A DNA stretch of 64,000 nt, from contig CAUDEF010000008.1 of NCBI GenBank assembly GCA_958448515.1, forward strand, positions 7,299 through 71,298. The letters run 5' to 3'. The position numbers were made by a program, and so were the translations under genes. This document shows, piece by piece, positions 35,663-45,590 of the stretch. Position 1 is the stretch's first letter, and each line of letters starts with the position of its first letter. The notes beneath the pieces are model-generated. The model saw nothing but the letters and a program-made list of their open reading frames with translations, made no database searches and had not been told where the DNA came from. The DNA is from an uncultured Phascolarctobacterium sp. Its GTDB lineage: Bacteria; Bacillota; Negativicutes; Acidaminococcales; Acidaminococcaceae.

Positions 35663-36718
35663 ATGAATAACTATTCTTTACCGTTATTTATGCAGGTAAA
35701 AGCTGACGCTGTTGCTGAACTGCATAAAAATCTTAACCTGTATCTGCCTAAGCAGAAGGGAAAAAAGGCTTTAATTTTAACAACTGAAGGTTTGCTGCAA
35801 AGTCTTAATGATAAAGTGCAGGTAATTTTACAGCAGCTGGATGATTACGAAGTTATTACAGTAAAAAGAAGTTCTTTTGATTTTGCTGTAGAGGTTGCCA
35901 AAATTATCTCAATGAATAATATTGGCTTGGTATTGGGCCTGGGCGGCGGTACGGCTCTTGATACAGCAAAGTATGCGGCATTTGTATCCAATGTTCCTTA
36001 TATTGCTGTGCCTACAGCGTTAAGCAACGACGGGGTTTGTTCTCCCGTTTCAGTTTTATATGCAGAAAATGAGCGCAAGCACTCGTTTACGTCTAAAATT
36101 CCTGACGGGCTTTTGATTGATACTGATATTATTCTTGATGCGCCCCGTATTCTGCTGGAAGCGGGGGTAGGCGATACTATCAGCAACTATACCGCGCTTT
36201 TTGACTGGCAGCTTGGCTGCGAGGAAAATGACGATCGTCCCAATGATTTTGCCTATATTCTTGCAGAAAATGCGTTTAATTCGCTTTTATATTCTGAAGC
36301 TAAAAATCTTGATACCATTCCTGGTATTAAAATGCTGGCTGAGTCACTTGTGTTAAGTGGTCTGGCTATGCATATTACAGGTAATTCCAGACCGTGCAGC
36401 GGTTCGGAGCATCTCTTCTGTCATGCTATGGATGAGCTGTTTGAGCATAATGTGCCTCACGGAATTTTAGTTGGCATGGGCAGCATTGTTGCCTGCGATT
36501 TGCAGGGCAGGGATTATAATGTGCTGCTTAAGTTTCTTGATGCCTATCAGGTATCAGTTAATCCTGCTAAAAGAGGCATAACTGAAGAACAGTTTGTGCA
36601 GGCGTGGTTATATGCACCGCAGGTACGTAAAGATAGATATACTGTGCTGAATAAAATTGATTTGGATGCACAGTATTTCAGAGATTTTTATCACAAAATG
36701 AATACTATCTGCAAATAA
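35663..36718 (+). CDS. egsA: sn-glycerol-1-phosphate dehydrogenase-like enzyme (EgsA/AraM family)
   Basis: 351 residues. Family members reduce dihydroxyacetone phosphate to sn-glycerol 1-phosphate using NAD(P)H and a Ni/Zn ion. Nucleotide-binding GLGGGTALDTAKYAA and PTALSNDGVCSPVS, then the metal-site motif SGSEHLFCHAMDE and the later His in NVPHGILVGMG are present. ATG 35663 follows GGAGGAAAGAGG; the longer open frame begins inside the inverted repeat. G1P is the archaeal-type lipid backbone; in Bacillus it is used for heptaprenylglyceryl phosphate. No prenyltransferase partner is seen here. Confidence 0.78.
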   Translation: MNNYSLPLFMQVKADAVAELHKNLNLYLPKQKGKKALILTTEGLLQSLNDKVQVILQQLDDYEVITVKRSSFDFAVEVAKIISMNNIGLVLGLGGGTALDTAKYAAFVSNVPYIAVPTALSNDGVCSPVSVLYAENERKHSFTSKIPDGLLIDTDIILDAPRILLEAGVGDTISNYTALFDWQLGCEENDDRPNDFAYILAENAFNSLLYSEAKNLDTIPGIKMLAESLVLSGLAMHITGNSRPCSGSEHLFCHAMDELFEHNVPHGILVGMGSIVACDLQGRDYNVLLKFLDAYQVSVNPAKRGITEEQFVQAWLYAPQVRKDRYTVLNKIDLDAQYFRDFYHKMNTICK

Positions 36719-36754
36719 AAAACTGCTTAGAGCAAAAGCTCTAAGCAGTTTTTT
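36717..36754. terminator. Bidirectional terminator between egsA and the DUF2939 gene
   Basis: ACTGCTTAGAGC (36722-36733) pairs perfectly with GCTCTAAGCAGT (36738-36749), with A and T runs extending the stem on each side. Confidence 0.93.
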
Positions 36755-37790
36755 ACTGATATTCACTGTTATCTAAAACTTCTCCGTCAGCGAAACCAAG
36801 ATAGGTAATGTGTATTTTCCAGGTCAGGTCTTCAGCGTTGCTTGTGATAATCAAATCATCAGCCGGCAGATTGGGACGGAGCTGTTTGTTGTTGTTAATA
36901 AGCTGAGTGCTGTGTGGCGGTATGGAACTGTTGAAATGCTCCGGATAAGAATATACAAGAGTGTTATCTTTATCAAAGGCCTCAACGTCGTAATACACAC
37001 GGTTGATTACTTTATCAGTAGTATTTTCTACTGTTAACAAAACTGACAGCAGCTTATTTTGTTTGTTTTCAGAAGATTTTACTGAAATGTTTTGATTTTT
37101 AATTACAAGGGACTTGCTTATTTTTTCAAGCAGTGGTTTATTGGCTGTTGTCTGCAGTTTTTTCTGTGCAGCATCAAGCTCAACAATAAAATCGACAAGA
37201 TTGGTGATTCCTTTTATCTGCCATATTCCTTCATCATTGGCAAGCATTTTAAGTTTAAGGATAAAGTCCTGATCGGTTTCTTTATGCTTTAAAGTTAAGG
37301 CAACAACAGCTTCGTTATCCTGTGTGCTTTCAAGCTCAATATCATCAACTTTCAGTTTATCAATATAAATCTTTTTTTCAATATTGCTGCGCATGGCGTC
37401 TGTAATAGGATCTGTTTTGCGCTGTGGCTTGCTGCTTTGTTCATTTTCTTCTTTGTTATCAGCAATAGCCGCTTTTGCTTCTTCTACAAGCAGGTCTACT
37501 ACTGATGGTTTGAGCATGTGCAAAATGCCCATGGCAAATGGATTGGACGTCAGGTTATCATTATTGATTTTACTTTCGGCAACAATGATGTCCTCAAAAG
37601 CCTTGTCAATTACAGAGTGCAGATCTACATATTTTTCAAAGCGCACTACATCATGATTTTTGACGGAATCGCGCACCTCATTAACTGCATAAAGCGGGGT
37701 ACGGCACCAGTAGAGAAAATAATAACCCATGGCGCATATCAGCAGTAAAACAGGAAGCAATAATAATGTTTTTTTATTTTTACCAAACAT
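36753..37790 (-). CDS. DUF2939 domain membrane-anchored protein
   Basis: 345 residues. An N-terminal membrane anchor (about 8-27, LLLLPVLLLICAMGYYF) is followed by a DUF2939-like segment (about 32-190): TPLYAVNEVRDSVKNHDVVRFEKYVDL. The C-terminal part (about 215-340) is beta-rich with VLLTVENTTDKVINRVYYDVEAFD, resembling a FxLYD/immunoglobulin-like domain of envelope proteins. The soluble part should lie outside the cytoplasmic membrane. Function unknown. It has its own promoter (37827-37855). Confidence 0.7.
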   Translation of the reverse strand: MFGKNKKTLLLLPVLLLICAMGYYFLYWCRTPLYAVNEVRDSVKNHDVVRFEKYVDLHSVIDKAFEDIIVAESKINNDNLTSNPFAMGILHMLKPSVVDLLVEEAKAAIADNKEENEQSSKPQRKTDPITDAMRSNIEKKIYIDKLKVDDIELESTQDNEAVVALTLKHKETDQDFILKLKMLANDEGIWQIKGITNLVDFIVELDAAQKKLQTTANKPLLEKISKSLVIKNQNISVKSSENKQNKLLSVLLTVENTTDKVINRVYYDVEAFDKDNTLVYSYPEHFNSSIPPHSTQLINNNKQLRPNLPADDLIITSNAEDLTWKIHITYLGFADGEVLDNSEYQ

Positions 37791-37826
37791 AAGAATCTCT
37801 TTCCTTTAATATATTTCTTGCATTAT

Positions 37827-37855
37827 ATTTTAACCATATTAAAACTAGATTTCAA
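37827..37855 (-). promoter_or_regulatory. Promoter of the DUF2939 gene
   Basis: On the minus strand: -35 TTGAAA (37850-37855), 17-bp spacer, -10 TAAAAT (37827-37832). Confidence 0.6.
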
Positions 37856-37921
37856 TACCTGATACTAATTTTGAAAAAATTTTGTTGCAGGCAAACAAAA
37901 TTAATACTGCTCTTGTCGGAA

Positions 37922-37950
37922 TTGTCATAAATTGGGTATAATAATATAAT
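37922..37950 (+). promoter_or_regulatory. Promoter of the miaB-mutS-mutL operon
   Basis: -35 TTGTCA (37922-37927), 17-bp spacer, -10 TATAAT (37945-37950). A second TATAAT at 37937-37942 is too close to this -35. Confidence 0.7.
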
Positions 37951-37990
37951 ACGAATAAAATTAGCTTATTGTTATAGACGGAGGATAAAT

Positions 37991-39307
37991 ATGAACAAAG
38001 GTTATTATATTTTTAATTATGGTTGTCAGATGAATGCCAGTGATACTGAACATTATGCAGGACAGTTGGAGGAACTTGGCTATCAGCCGGTAGAAGATTT
38101 TCATAATGCTGATGTCATTATTGTAAATACCTGCTGTGTACGTGAAAGTGCTGAGAAAAAAATTGCCGGCAAAATTGGTGAATTAAAAAGCGTAAAAACA
38201 AAAAATCCTGATGTGGTGATTTGTGTTGCCGGCTGCATGGCCCAAAAAGACGGCGAAAAACTGCTGAAAAAGCATACTCAGGTAGACTTGCTTTTGGGTA
38301 CTGCTCATGTTAATGATTTTAAAAATATTCTGCAGGAATATCAGGCAGAGAAAAAGGGCCGTATTTATAATGATCTGACTATCAGACAAAGCGAATTTGA
38401 AGGAAAAATGGTAAGACAGAGCAGTTTTTCTGCCTGGATTCCCATTATGTACGGCTGCAATAATTTCTGCACATACTGCATTGTGCCTTATGTGCGAGGC
38501 AGAGAAAGAAGCAGAGCGCCGGAAAATATCATTGAAGAAATTAGGCAGGCTGTTAAGGATGGATATAAAGAATTTACACTGCTGGGACAGAATGTAAACT
38601 CTTATGGTAAAGACTTTGGTGAAAAGGAAGCTTTTGCCAAACTTCTGCGTCAGGTTAATGATATTGAAGGCGTGGAACGTGTACGTTATATGACAAGCCA
38701 CCCCAGAGATATGAGTGAAGAGGTTATTAAAGCTGTTGCTGAATGTGAACATGTCTGTGAAAACTTCCATGTTCCTTTCCAGGCAGGCAGTGATGAAATT
38801 CTGCGTCAGATGAATCGCGGTTACAATCGTGAAAAATATCTGGAGTTAATCAAAACTATTCGCCGTTATGTGCCGGATGCGGCTATTACAACTGATATTA
38901 TCGTAGGTTTCCCCGGTGAAACAGATGAGGATTTTGCTGATACCTTAAATCTTGTAAAAGAAGTCGGCTTTGATGCGGCGTTTACCTTTATTTATTCCAA
39001 ACGCAGCGGAACTCCGGCTGCCAAAATGGAAAATCAGATTCCTCTGGATGTAAAAAAACAGCGTTTAAATCAGCTGATGGAAGTGCAGAATATTAACAGT
39101 CTGTGCTGCAACGAACAGATGGTAGGCAAGGTGTTTGAGGTTCTGGCAGAAGGCCCGAGCAAAGACCCCAAAGTATGGTCCGGACGTACCAGAACTAATA
39201 AGCTTGTTTTGTGGAACGTGGAAGATAAAACCTACAGTGTGGGTGAAAAAGTACAGGTGCTGGTGGAAACTGCACAGACATGGTTAGTGAAAGGTAAGGC
39301 GGTATAA
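37991..39307 (+). CDS. miaB: tRNA-2-methylthio-N6-dimethylallyladenosine synthase MiaB
   Basis: 438 residues. Adds the methylthio group to i6A37 of tRNA. The UPF0004 domain supplies Cys12, Cys48 and Cys82 for the auxiliary cluster; the radical SAM cluster is Cys156, Cys160 and Cys163 (YGCNNFCTYC). A C-terminal TRAM domain (about 372-438) binds tRNA. The ATG has GGAGG upstream. It starts an operon with mutS, mutL, a methyltransferase and miaA, the enzyme that makes its substrate. Confidence 0.97.
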   Translation: MNKGYYIFNYGCQMNASDTEHYAGQLEELGYQPVEDFHNADVIIVNTCCVRESAEKKIAGKIGELKSVKTKNPDVVICVAGCMAQKDGEKLLKKHTQVDLLLGTAHVNDFKNILQEYQAEKKGRIYNDLTIRQSEFEGKMVRQSSFSAWIPIMYGCNNFCTYCIVPYVRGRERSRAPENIIEEIRQAVKDGYKEFTLLGQNVNSYGKDFGEKEAFAKLLRQVNDIEGVERVRYMTSHPRDMSEEVIKAVAECEHVCENFHVPFQAGSDEILRQMNRGYNREKYLELIKTIRRYVPDAAITTDIIVGFPGETDEDFADTLNLVKEVGFDAAFTFIYSKRSGTPAAKMENQIPLDVKKQRLNQLMEVQNINSLCCNEQMVGKVFEVLAEGPSKDPKVWSGRTRTNKLVLWNVEDKTYSVGEKVQVLVETAQTWLVKGKAV

Positions 39308-39308
39308 G

Positions 39309-41876
39309 ATGTCTAACTATACTCCTATGGTTCAGCAATATCTGGATGTCAAAAAAGAACATCAGAATGAAATATTGTTTTTCCGCTTAGGAGATTTTTA
39401 TGAAATGTTTTTTGAGGATGCGATTACAGCGTCCCGTGAATTGAATATAACTCTGACTAAACGTGCCGGCGGCATTGAAAATATGCCCATGTGCGGCGTG
39501 CCGTATCATTCTGTGGATGGATATATTGCCAAACTGGTAAAGAAGGGCTACCGCATTGCTATCTGTGAGCAGGTAGAGGATCCTAAAGCGGCTAAAGGCA
39601 TTGTTCAGCGCAAGGTTATAAAAATTATTACTCCCGGTACTGTTTTGAATGAACAGGTGCTGGAGGATAAAAAGAATCGTTATCTGGTACTTCTTTACGA
39701 AGAAAATGACGCAATGTGTCTGGCGGCAGCAGATGTATCGACAGGTGAATGTCTGTGGTTTGCTGCTTCCGGAAGTGAAAGGCTTCTGAGCATTTGTGAA
39801 CAGTTATTTCGTTTGCAGCCGGCAGAAATTGTTCTTATGCAGCAGCCGGAAAACTGGGATAAACTGCAGGACTGGCTGAAAGCTAAGCTGCCGGAATGCA
39901 TTGTCAGCGAATTTCAGGCAGAGCCAAGCAGTTTCTTTGCTCAGCATTTTCCGGGGGCCGCTGCTGAGCCATTAGTTAAGCAGACAGTGGAATATCTGCT
40001 TAACTATCTTCATGGCACTGTAATGGCAGATTTAACTCATATTAACAGGCTGCAGAAGATTGTGAAAGAAGCATTTATGCAGCTTGATGCAACTGCTATC
40101 AGAAATCTGGAGCTTGTTAAAAATATGCGTGATGGTTCCAAACGCGGAACCTTAATGGACGTGCTTGATTTTACATCTACCTCCATGGGTGCCAGAAAAC
40201 TGCGCAGCTGGATTGAGTGTCCTCTTCTTGATATAGGCAGTATTATAGAAAGACAGAACGCTGTGGAAGAACTTTTGCGCAATACTGAGCTTCGTGAAGG
40301 TCTGCTGGAAAAATTAAAGGCGATTTTTGATCTGGAGCGCATTATTTCAAGGGTAGAAGTTGGCAGTGCCAATGCCCGCGATTTGGTTGCCTTGCGTACT
40401 TCTTTAGGCGTTTTGCCGGAAATAAAAATGCTGCTGGAGCAGCTGCATTGCAACGAGATAGAAAAAATTGCCGCTGGTCTGCATCTGCATGGAGATTTAT
40501 ATGCTGTTTTGGAGCAGGCTATTATCGATGAGCCGCCCTTTTCCGTACGCGAAGGCGGTATGATAAAAACCGGCTATAACAGTGAACTTGATGAGCTGCA
40601 TCTTATTGCTAAAGATAATAAGACATGGATGCAGAATTTTGAGCAGAAGATTAAGGATGAAACCGGAATTAAAACTATGAAAGTAGGTTTTAATAAGGTT
40701 TTTGGCTATTATATAGAAGTTTCCAAAGGGCAGACTTCCAGTGTGCCTGATTATTTTGTGCGCAAGCAGACTTTGGTTAATGCTGAGCGCTATATTGTTC
40801 CCGAACTGAAAGATTTTGAAAATAAAATTTTAAGTGCCAAAGAAAAGATTCAGCAGCTGGAATATTATCTTTTTAATCGGCTGCGTGAACTGATTCGTTC
40901 TAAAATTGCCCAGCTGCAGGATACTGCTCAGGCTGTTGCTGCCATAGACGTGCTCGTTTCTCTGGCTGTAGCTGCGCATAAGTACAGCTATGTCAGACCG
41001 CAGCTTAATGCAAAAGGGGAAATAAGCTTTGTGGATGGCAGACACCCTGTTGTAGAACGTCTGCTGGAAAAAGAGCTTTTTGTACCTAATAATGTGCATC
41101 TTAATAATGATGATGAGCGAATGATTGTTATTACCGGTCCGAATATGGCAGGTAAATCAACTTATATGCGTCAGGTTGCATTGCTTGTATTAATGACGCA
41201 GATTGGTTCTTTTATTCCGGCAAGACAGGCTAATATCTGTCCGGTAGATAAAATTTTTACCAGAGTTGGTGCCAGTGATGACCTGGCAACAGGACAAAGT
41301 ACCTTTATGGTAGAGATGAATGAAGTGGCGCAGATTTTGCGTTATGCTACCAAAGACAGTCTGATTATTCTTGATGAAGTTGGCAGGGGAACCAGCACCT
41401 ATGACGGTATGAGTATTGCCAGAGCCGTTATGGAATATATCCACAGCAAGATAAAAGCTAAAACCTTGTTTGCTACTCATTATCATCAGCTGATTGCTTT
41501 AGAAAATGAATTGCCGGGCATCAAAAATTATTCTGTAGCAGTTAAGGAACGCGGCAGCGATATAGTATTTTTGCGCCGCATTGTGGCAGGCGGTACGGAT
41601 AAAAGCTACGGCGTACATGTTGCCCGTCTGGCAGGTTTGCCTAAAAAGGTTTTGGACAGAGCAAATGAAATACTGGAAACTTATGACCAGTGCAATGCCG
41701 CAGCAGCTGCAGGCAGGCAAAAAGTTGCCGAAGAACCGCAGATGATGGGCTCTTTATTTACCAGTAATCTGACAGAACAGATTTTAAAGCTTGATGTTAT
41801 GAGCATGACACCTATTGAAGCTATGAACGCGTTATATAAATTACAGGATGAGGCAAGAAAGGAGAGCGGTAAATAA
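39309..41876 (+). CDS. mutS: DNA mismatch repair protein MutS
   Basis: 855 residues. Recognises mismatches and signals to MutL. The mismatch-reading Phe-x-Glu is at 30-32 (GDFYEMF). The clamp and lever domains precede the ATPase with Walker A GPNMAGKSTYMRQ, the ASDDLATGQSTFMVEM signature, Walker B LDEVGRGTSTYDG and ATHYHQL. The helix-turn-helix dimer region and GLPKKVLDRANEIL are at the C-terminus. It starts one base after the miaB stop. Confidence 0.97.
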   Translation: MSNYTPMVQQYLDVKKEHQNEILFFRLGDFYEMFFEDAITASRELNITLTKRAGGIENMPMCGVPYHSVDGYIAKLVKKGYRIAICEQVEDPKAAKGIVQRKVIKIITPGTVLNEQVLEDKKNRYLVLLYEENDAMCLAAADVSTGECLWFAASGSERLLSICEQLFRLQPAEIVLMQQPENWDKLQDWLKAKLPECIVSEFQAEPSSFFAQHFPGAAAEPLVKQTVEYLLNYLHGTVMADLTHINRLQKIVKEAFMQLDATAIRNLELVKNMRDGSKRGTLMDVLDFTSTSMGARKLRSWIECPLLDIGSIIERQNAVEELLRNTELREGLLEKLKAIFDLERIISRVEVGSANARDLVALRTSLGVLPEIKMLLEQLHCNEIEKIAAGLHLHGDLYAVLEQAIIDEPPFSVREGGMIKTGYNSELDELHLIAKDNKTWMQNFEQKIKDETGIKTMKVGFNKVFGYYIEVSKGQTSSVPDYFVRKQTLVNAERYIVPELKDFENKILSAKEKIQQLEYYLFNRLRELIRSKIAQLQDTAQAVAAIDVLVSLAVAAHKYSYVRPQLNAKGEISFVDGRHPVVERLLEKELFVPNNVHLNNDDERMIVITGPNMAGKSTYMRQVALLVLMTQIGSFIPARQANICPVDKIFTRVGASDDLATGQSTFMVEMNEVAQILRYATKDSLIILDEVGRGTSTYDGMSIARAVMEYIHSKIKAKTLFATHYHQLIALENELPGIKNYSVAVKERGSDIVFLRRIVAGGTDKSYGVHVARLAGLPKKVLDRANEILETYDQCNAAAAAGRQKVAEEPQMMGSLFTSNLTEQILKLDVMSMTPIEAMNALYKLQDEARKESGK

Positions 41877-43837
41877 TGTCTGAAAGCAAAGATGTACAGA
41901 TTTTAGATACTAATACTGCTAACCAGATTGCTGCCGGTGAGGTTGTAGAAAAACCTGCCTCTGTAGTTAAAGAACTTGTGGAAAATGCCTTGGATGCCGG
42001 CGCCGATAAAATTGATGTAACTATTTTTGCCGGCGGTACAGAATATATTCGTGTAACTGATAACGGAAGCGGCATGACAGAAGCCAATGCCAGACTTGCT
42101 GTTTTGCGCCATGCTACCAGTAAGATAACAGCGGCAGAAGACTTGATGCAGCTGCATACTTTGGGTTTCAGAGGCGAAGCGCTGCCAAGTATTGCTTCTG
42201 TTGCTAATTTTAATCTGATTACCAGAACGGAAGCTGAAGATTTTGCTACGTCAATAAAAATTGACGGCGGTGAAAATATGGAATGTACTTCTGCCGGAGG
42301 TAATGTAGGAACTACAGTAATTGTTGAAAATCTTTTCTTTAATGTTCCTGCGCGCCGTAAATTTTTGAAAACAGTAAGCACGGAAGGCCGTTATATTAAT
42401 GAATTGCTGACCAAGCTTGCTTTATCAAGACCGGATGTAAGATTTACTTTATCCAGTAATGATAAAGAGGTTTTGCATACTCCCGGCGATAATGATTTGA
42501 AGGCAGCTATCAGATCACTTTATGGCAAAGAGGTTGCAGAGGCGCTGCTGGAAGTCAATTTCAGAAATGAGGATGTTAAAGTAAGCGGTTACATTGGCAA
42601 GCCTACTTTACTGAAAGGTACACGTCAGTGGCAGACACTGTTTGTTAACGGACGCATGATAACAAGCAAAATGATAGGCAAGGCCATTGACCATGCTTAC
42701 CAGTCTCAGATTCCTAAAAGCGGCTTTCCTTTTGCTGTGCTGAATATTGCTGTTGATACGCATACTATAGATGTAAACGTGCATCCGCAAAAAAGCGAAA
42801 TCAAATTCAGTGACGAAAGTCTGATTTATAAAACAGTGTATCGTGCGCTTACAGAAGCACTTACAAGACCCATGCAGGCCGCAAAGACAGCAGAAGCTTT
42901 AACTGATGATGAAGAAATTGATTTTTCCTTTGATGATACTGCTTTTGCACAGACAGAAGTAAAACAGAGTGTTTTTACACCTGTTGTGCAGCAGATTATA
43001 GATGCAGGCGATATTTTTAAAACACCGGAAATTAAGGAAACTGCAGAGCAAAGCTCTAGTTACAGGGAAGAAGCAAAGCCGCAAAAAACAGAATATAAGG
43101 GCAGCTATGCTGCAGGCAGCAATAAGGCTCATAACAGCTATACCGGCAGTGAGCAGGCGCCTGTATATACAATAAATGAAGTAAGAGAAGCTTTTAAAGA
43201 GGCAGAGCCTTTGCCGGAACCAGCCAGAGAGAATATTACCTTTACCGATATAGACAGCGGTGTTGATGTTATCTGGCCTATTGGGCAGGTTGATAAAACT
43301 TTTATTATCGCTCAGTCAGAAGACAGCCTGTATCTGATTGATCAGCACGCTGCTCATGAAAGAATTCTTTACGACAAACTTGTCAGTGCCAGAGACAAGG
43401 TTGCATCACAGCAGCTGCTTATTCCTGTTTATGTTGATGTAGCTGAAGAGGATGTGGCTCTGGCTGAAAAGTATGCTGATGAATTTTTGCGCCTGGGTGT
43501 GGAGGCTGATGCAGGAGGAGCTGCAACACTGCGTATTTCCAGTTTGCCTGCCGATATCAGCCTTGATGATGCGGAAGAATTTATCTCTGAGATCTGCAAA
43601 ATGCTGAGAGATATGCGTGATATTAACCCCAGTGATTTAAGGCAGGAATTGCTGCATATGACAGCATGCAAAGCTGCAATAAAGGCCGGACAGATTTTAA
43701 ATATGCGCCAGATGCGTCAGCTGATTATTGATTTGTGCAATACTGAGCATCCTTTTACCTGTCCTCATGGAAGGCCGTGCATGATTGAGATAAACAGTGA
43801 CCAGCTGTATAAAATGTTTAAAAGGACGGGCTTTTAA
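41876..43837 (+). CDS. mutL: DNA mismatch repair protein MutL
   Basis: 653 residues. GHKL ATPase with ENALDAGA, DNGSGM and GFRGEALPSI at the N-terminus, a poorly conserved linker (about 335-455) and a C-terminal dimer domain. The endonuclease-type motifs are present: DQHAAHERILYD (Glu replaced by Asp at the last position of DQHA-x2-E-x4-E), ACKAAIK and CPHGRP. It is therefore probably a nicking MutL, as in methyl-independent repair. One-base overlap with mutS. Confidence 0.95.
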   Translation: MSESKDVQILDTNTANQIAAGEVVEKPASVVKELVENALDAGADKIDVTIFAGGTEYIRVTDNGSGMTEANARLAVLRHATSKITAAEDLMQLHTLGFRGEALPSIASVANFNLITRTEAEDFATSIKIDGGENMECTSAGGNVGTTVIVENLFFNVPARRKFLKTVSTEGRYINELLTKLALSRPDVRFTLSSNDKEVLHTPGDNDLKAAIRSLYGKEVAEALLEVNFRNEDVKVSGYIGKPTLLKGTRQWQTLFVNGRMITSKMIGKAIDHAYQSQIPKSGFPFAVLNIAVDTHTIDVNVHPQKSEIKFSDESLIYKTVYRALTEALTRPMQAAKTAEALTDDEEIDFSFDDTAFAQTEVKQSVFTPVVQQIIDAGDIFKTPEIKETAEQSSSYREEAKPQKTEYKGSYAAGSNKAHNSYTGSEQAPVYTINEVREAFKEAEPLPEPARENITFTDIDSGVDVIWPIGQVDKTFIIAQSEDSLYLIDQHAAHERILYDKLVSARDKVASQQLLIPVYVDVAEEDVALAEKYADEFLRLGVEADAGGAATLRISSLPADISLDDAEEFISEICKMLRDMRDINPSDLRQELLHMTACKAAIKAGQILNMRQMRQLIIDLCNTEHPFTCPHGRPCMIEINSDQLYKMFKRTGF

Positions 43838-44613
43838 TGAAGTTTGCTGTTACTACTGTACGTAATAATGCGGCAGATTTTACTGACATTGCCAAAGATT
43901 GGGCACGTAAACTGGGCGCAGAATATTACTGCCGCAAAGATTATGGCAAGCTTGATGATTTGCTGGAAAATCATCAGCTGGATGCTGTTCTTGTGGCATC
44001 TGCTGCCGGACCGCAGATTGTCAGCCGGGAGGGAAAATTTTTCTATCATCCCAGTATGGCAATTTTACGTATTCAAAAACTGAAAAATAATGAAAATGAT
44101 AATTTTGCAGCTGCTCTTGGTCTTAGACACGGCATGCGCATACTGGATGCAACTTTAGGGCTTGCCAGTGATGCGGCTATTGCCAGCTATATTGTTGGAG
44201 AAAGCGGTCAGGTAACAGGTCTTGAAGGATCAAGGCTGCTGGCTTTTGTTGTGCAGGACGGACTTAAAAACTACGATACAGGGGATGCGGACTTAAATGA
44301 TGCTTTACGCAGAATCAAACTGGTGCAGACAACTGCTGAAGAGTATCTGTCAGCCTGCGCTAAGGATGCTTTTGACATTGTTTATTTTGATCCCATGTTC
44401 AGATATCCTGTAAATGGTTCTTCTGCCATGAAGGCTATCAGACCGGTTGCCTATTGCAATCCTCTTGATGAGCAGACACTGCAGCTTGCTTTGCAGGCTG
44501 CGCCAAAGGTTGTAATCAAAGAACGAACAGAAAATATTTTGCGCGAGTATGGCTGTCAGGAAATTTTGGGCGGCAGGTACAGCAAAGTAAAATATGGAGT
44601 AAGGTGGAGGTGA
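43837..44613 (+). CDS. RsmJ-like class I SAM-dependent methyltransferase
   Basis: 258 residues. The N-terminal part (about 1-70) is an accessory domain; the Rossmann methyltransferase follows with ILDATLGLASDAAIASY (motif I), GLEGS (acidic end of strand 2) and DIVYFDPMFR, the DP-type catalytic loop of RsmJ/YhiQ-like rRNA methyltransferases. The exact base modified is not predicted with confidence. It lies between mutL and miaA with one-base overlap to mutL, so it belongs to this operon. Confidence 0.78.
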   Translation: MKFAVTTVRNNAADFTDIAKDWARKLGAEYYCRKDYGKLDDLLENHQLDAVLVASAAGPQIVSREGKFFYHPSMAILRIQKLKNNENDNFAAALGLRHGMRILDATLGLASDAAIASYIVGESGQVTGLEGSRLLAFVVQDGLKNYDTGDADLNDALRRIKLVQTTAEEYLSACAKDAFDIVYFDPMFRYPVNGSSAMKAIRPVAYCNPLDEQTLQLALQAAPKVVIKERTENILREYGCQEILGGRYSKVKYGVRWR

Positions 44614-44618
44614 GCAGA

Positions 44619-45548
44619 TTGAAGGAAAGAGTGGTTGTTATTCTTGGGCCGACAGCAACAGGCAAAAGTCACTGCGCCATTGAAGTAGCCAAACGTATGA
44701 ATGGTGAAATAATTTCCGGAGATTCCATGCTGGTATATCAGAGAATGAATATTGGCACAGCCAAACCTGATGCTGCTGAATTATCTGCCGTTCCGCACCA
44801 TATGGTGGATATTTTGCCGCCTGATGCAGAGTTTAATGTTGTTGACTTTAAGCAGCAGGCTGAAAAGCTGATTACAGATATTGCTTCCAGAGGCAAGCTG
44901 CCCATTGTTGCCGGAGGAACCGGTCTTTATATTAAAGCTTTGCTGGAAAATTATGATTTTAATAGTACTGATGGTGATACCAAGCTGCGCCAGGAGCTGG
45001 AGGCTTATACCAGAGAGCATGGAAACAGCGCTCTGCATGCCAGACTGCGCAGTCTTGACAGCGCCGCCGCTGACAGATTACACGAAAATGATCTTCGCAG
45101 AGTTATCAGAGCTATTGAAGCTGCTTTGCAGGGAGAACAGGTGAATCAGACATGTGCGGAGGAAAGTCCTTATGACGCACTTGTTTTTGGCCTGAATATG
45201 CCAAGAGATATTTTGTATGACAGAATTAACCGGCGCGTTGATATCATGCTGCAGCAGGGACTGGAAGATGAAGTAAGGGCATTGCTGCAGGAAGGTATTT
45301 CTCCTGAGTGCCAGTCCATGAAAAGTATTGGTTACAGGCAGATGCTGTGGTATTTGCAGGATGGAATGCCTTATGCTGAAGCAGTTGATAAACTTAAGCA
45401 GGCGACGCGCAATTTTGCCAAACGCCAGCTGACATGGTACAGAAAAATGCCCTATGTTAAGTGGTACGAATTAACTGCAGACCCTGATTATAGGGCTGTG
45501 ACTGATGCAATGTGCCAGGAAATAAAATCCAGATGGCATGATATTTAA
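44619..45548 (+). CDS. miaA: tRNA dimethylallyltransferase MiaA
   Basis: 309 residues. Adds the dimethylallyl group to A37 of tRNAs reading U-initial codons. P-loop GPTATGKS near the N-terminus, DSMLVYQRMNIGTAKP, IVAGGTGLYIKALL and RRVIRAIEA are the family signatures. TTG 44619 is chosen because GGAGGTGAG (44606-44614) is a strong Shine-Dalgarno for it; the GTG at 44604 would precede that site. It supplies the substrate for MiaB encoded in the same operon. Confidence 0.95.
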   Translation: MKERVVVILGPTATGKSHCAIEVAKRMNGEIISGDSMLVYQRMNIGTAKPDAAELSAVPHHMVDILPPDAEFNVVDFKQQAEKLITDIASRGKLPIVAGGTGLYIKALLENYDFNSTDGDTKLRQELEAYTREHGNSALHARLRSLDSAAADRLHENDLRRVIRAIEAALQGEQVNQTCAEESPYDALVFGLNMPRDILYDRINRRVDIMLQQGLEDEVRALLQEGISPECQSMKSIGYRQMLWYLQDGMPYAEAVDKLKQATRNFAKRQLTWYRKMPYVKWYELTADPDYRAVTDAMCQEIKSRWHDI

Positions 45549-45590
45549 TTATTGTAAAGAATATGCCAAGTTGTTTTTGCAGTGTAAAAC

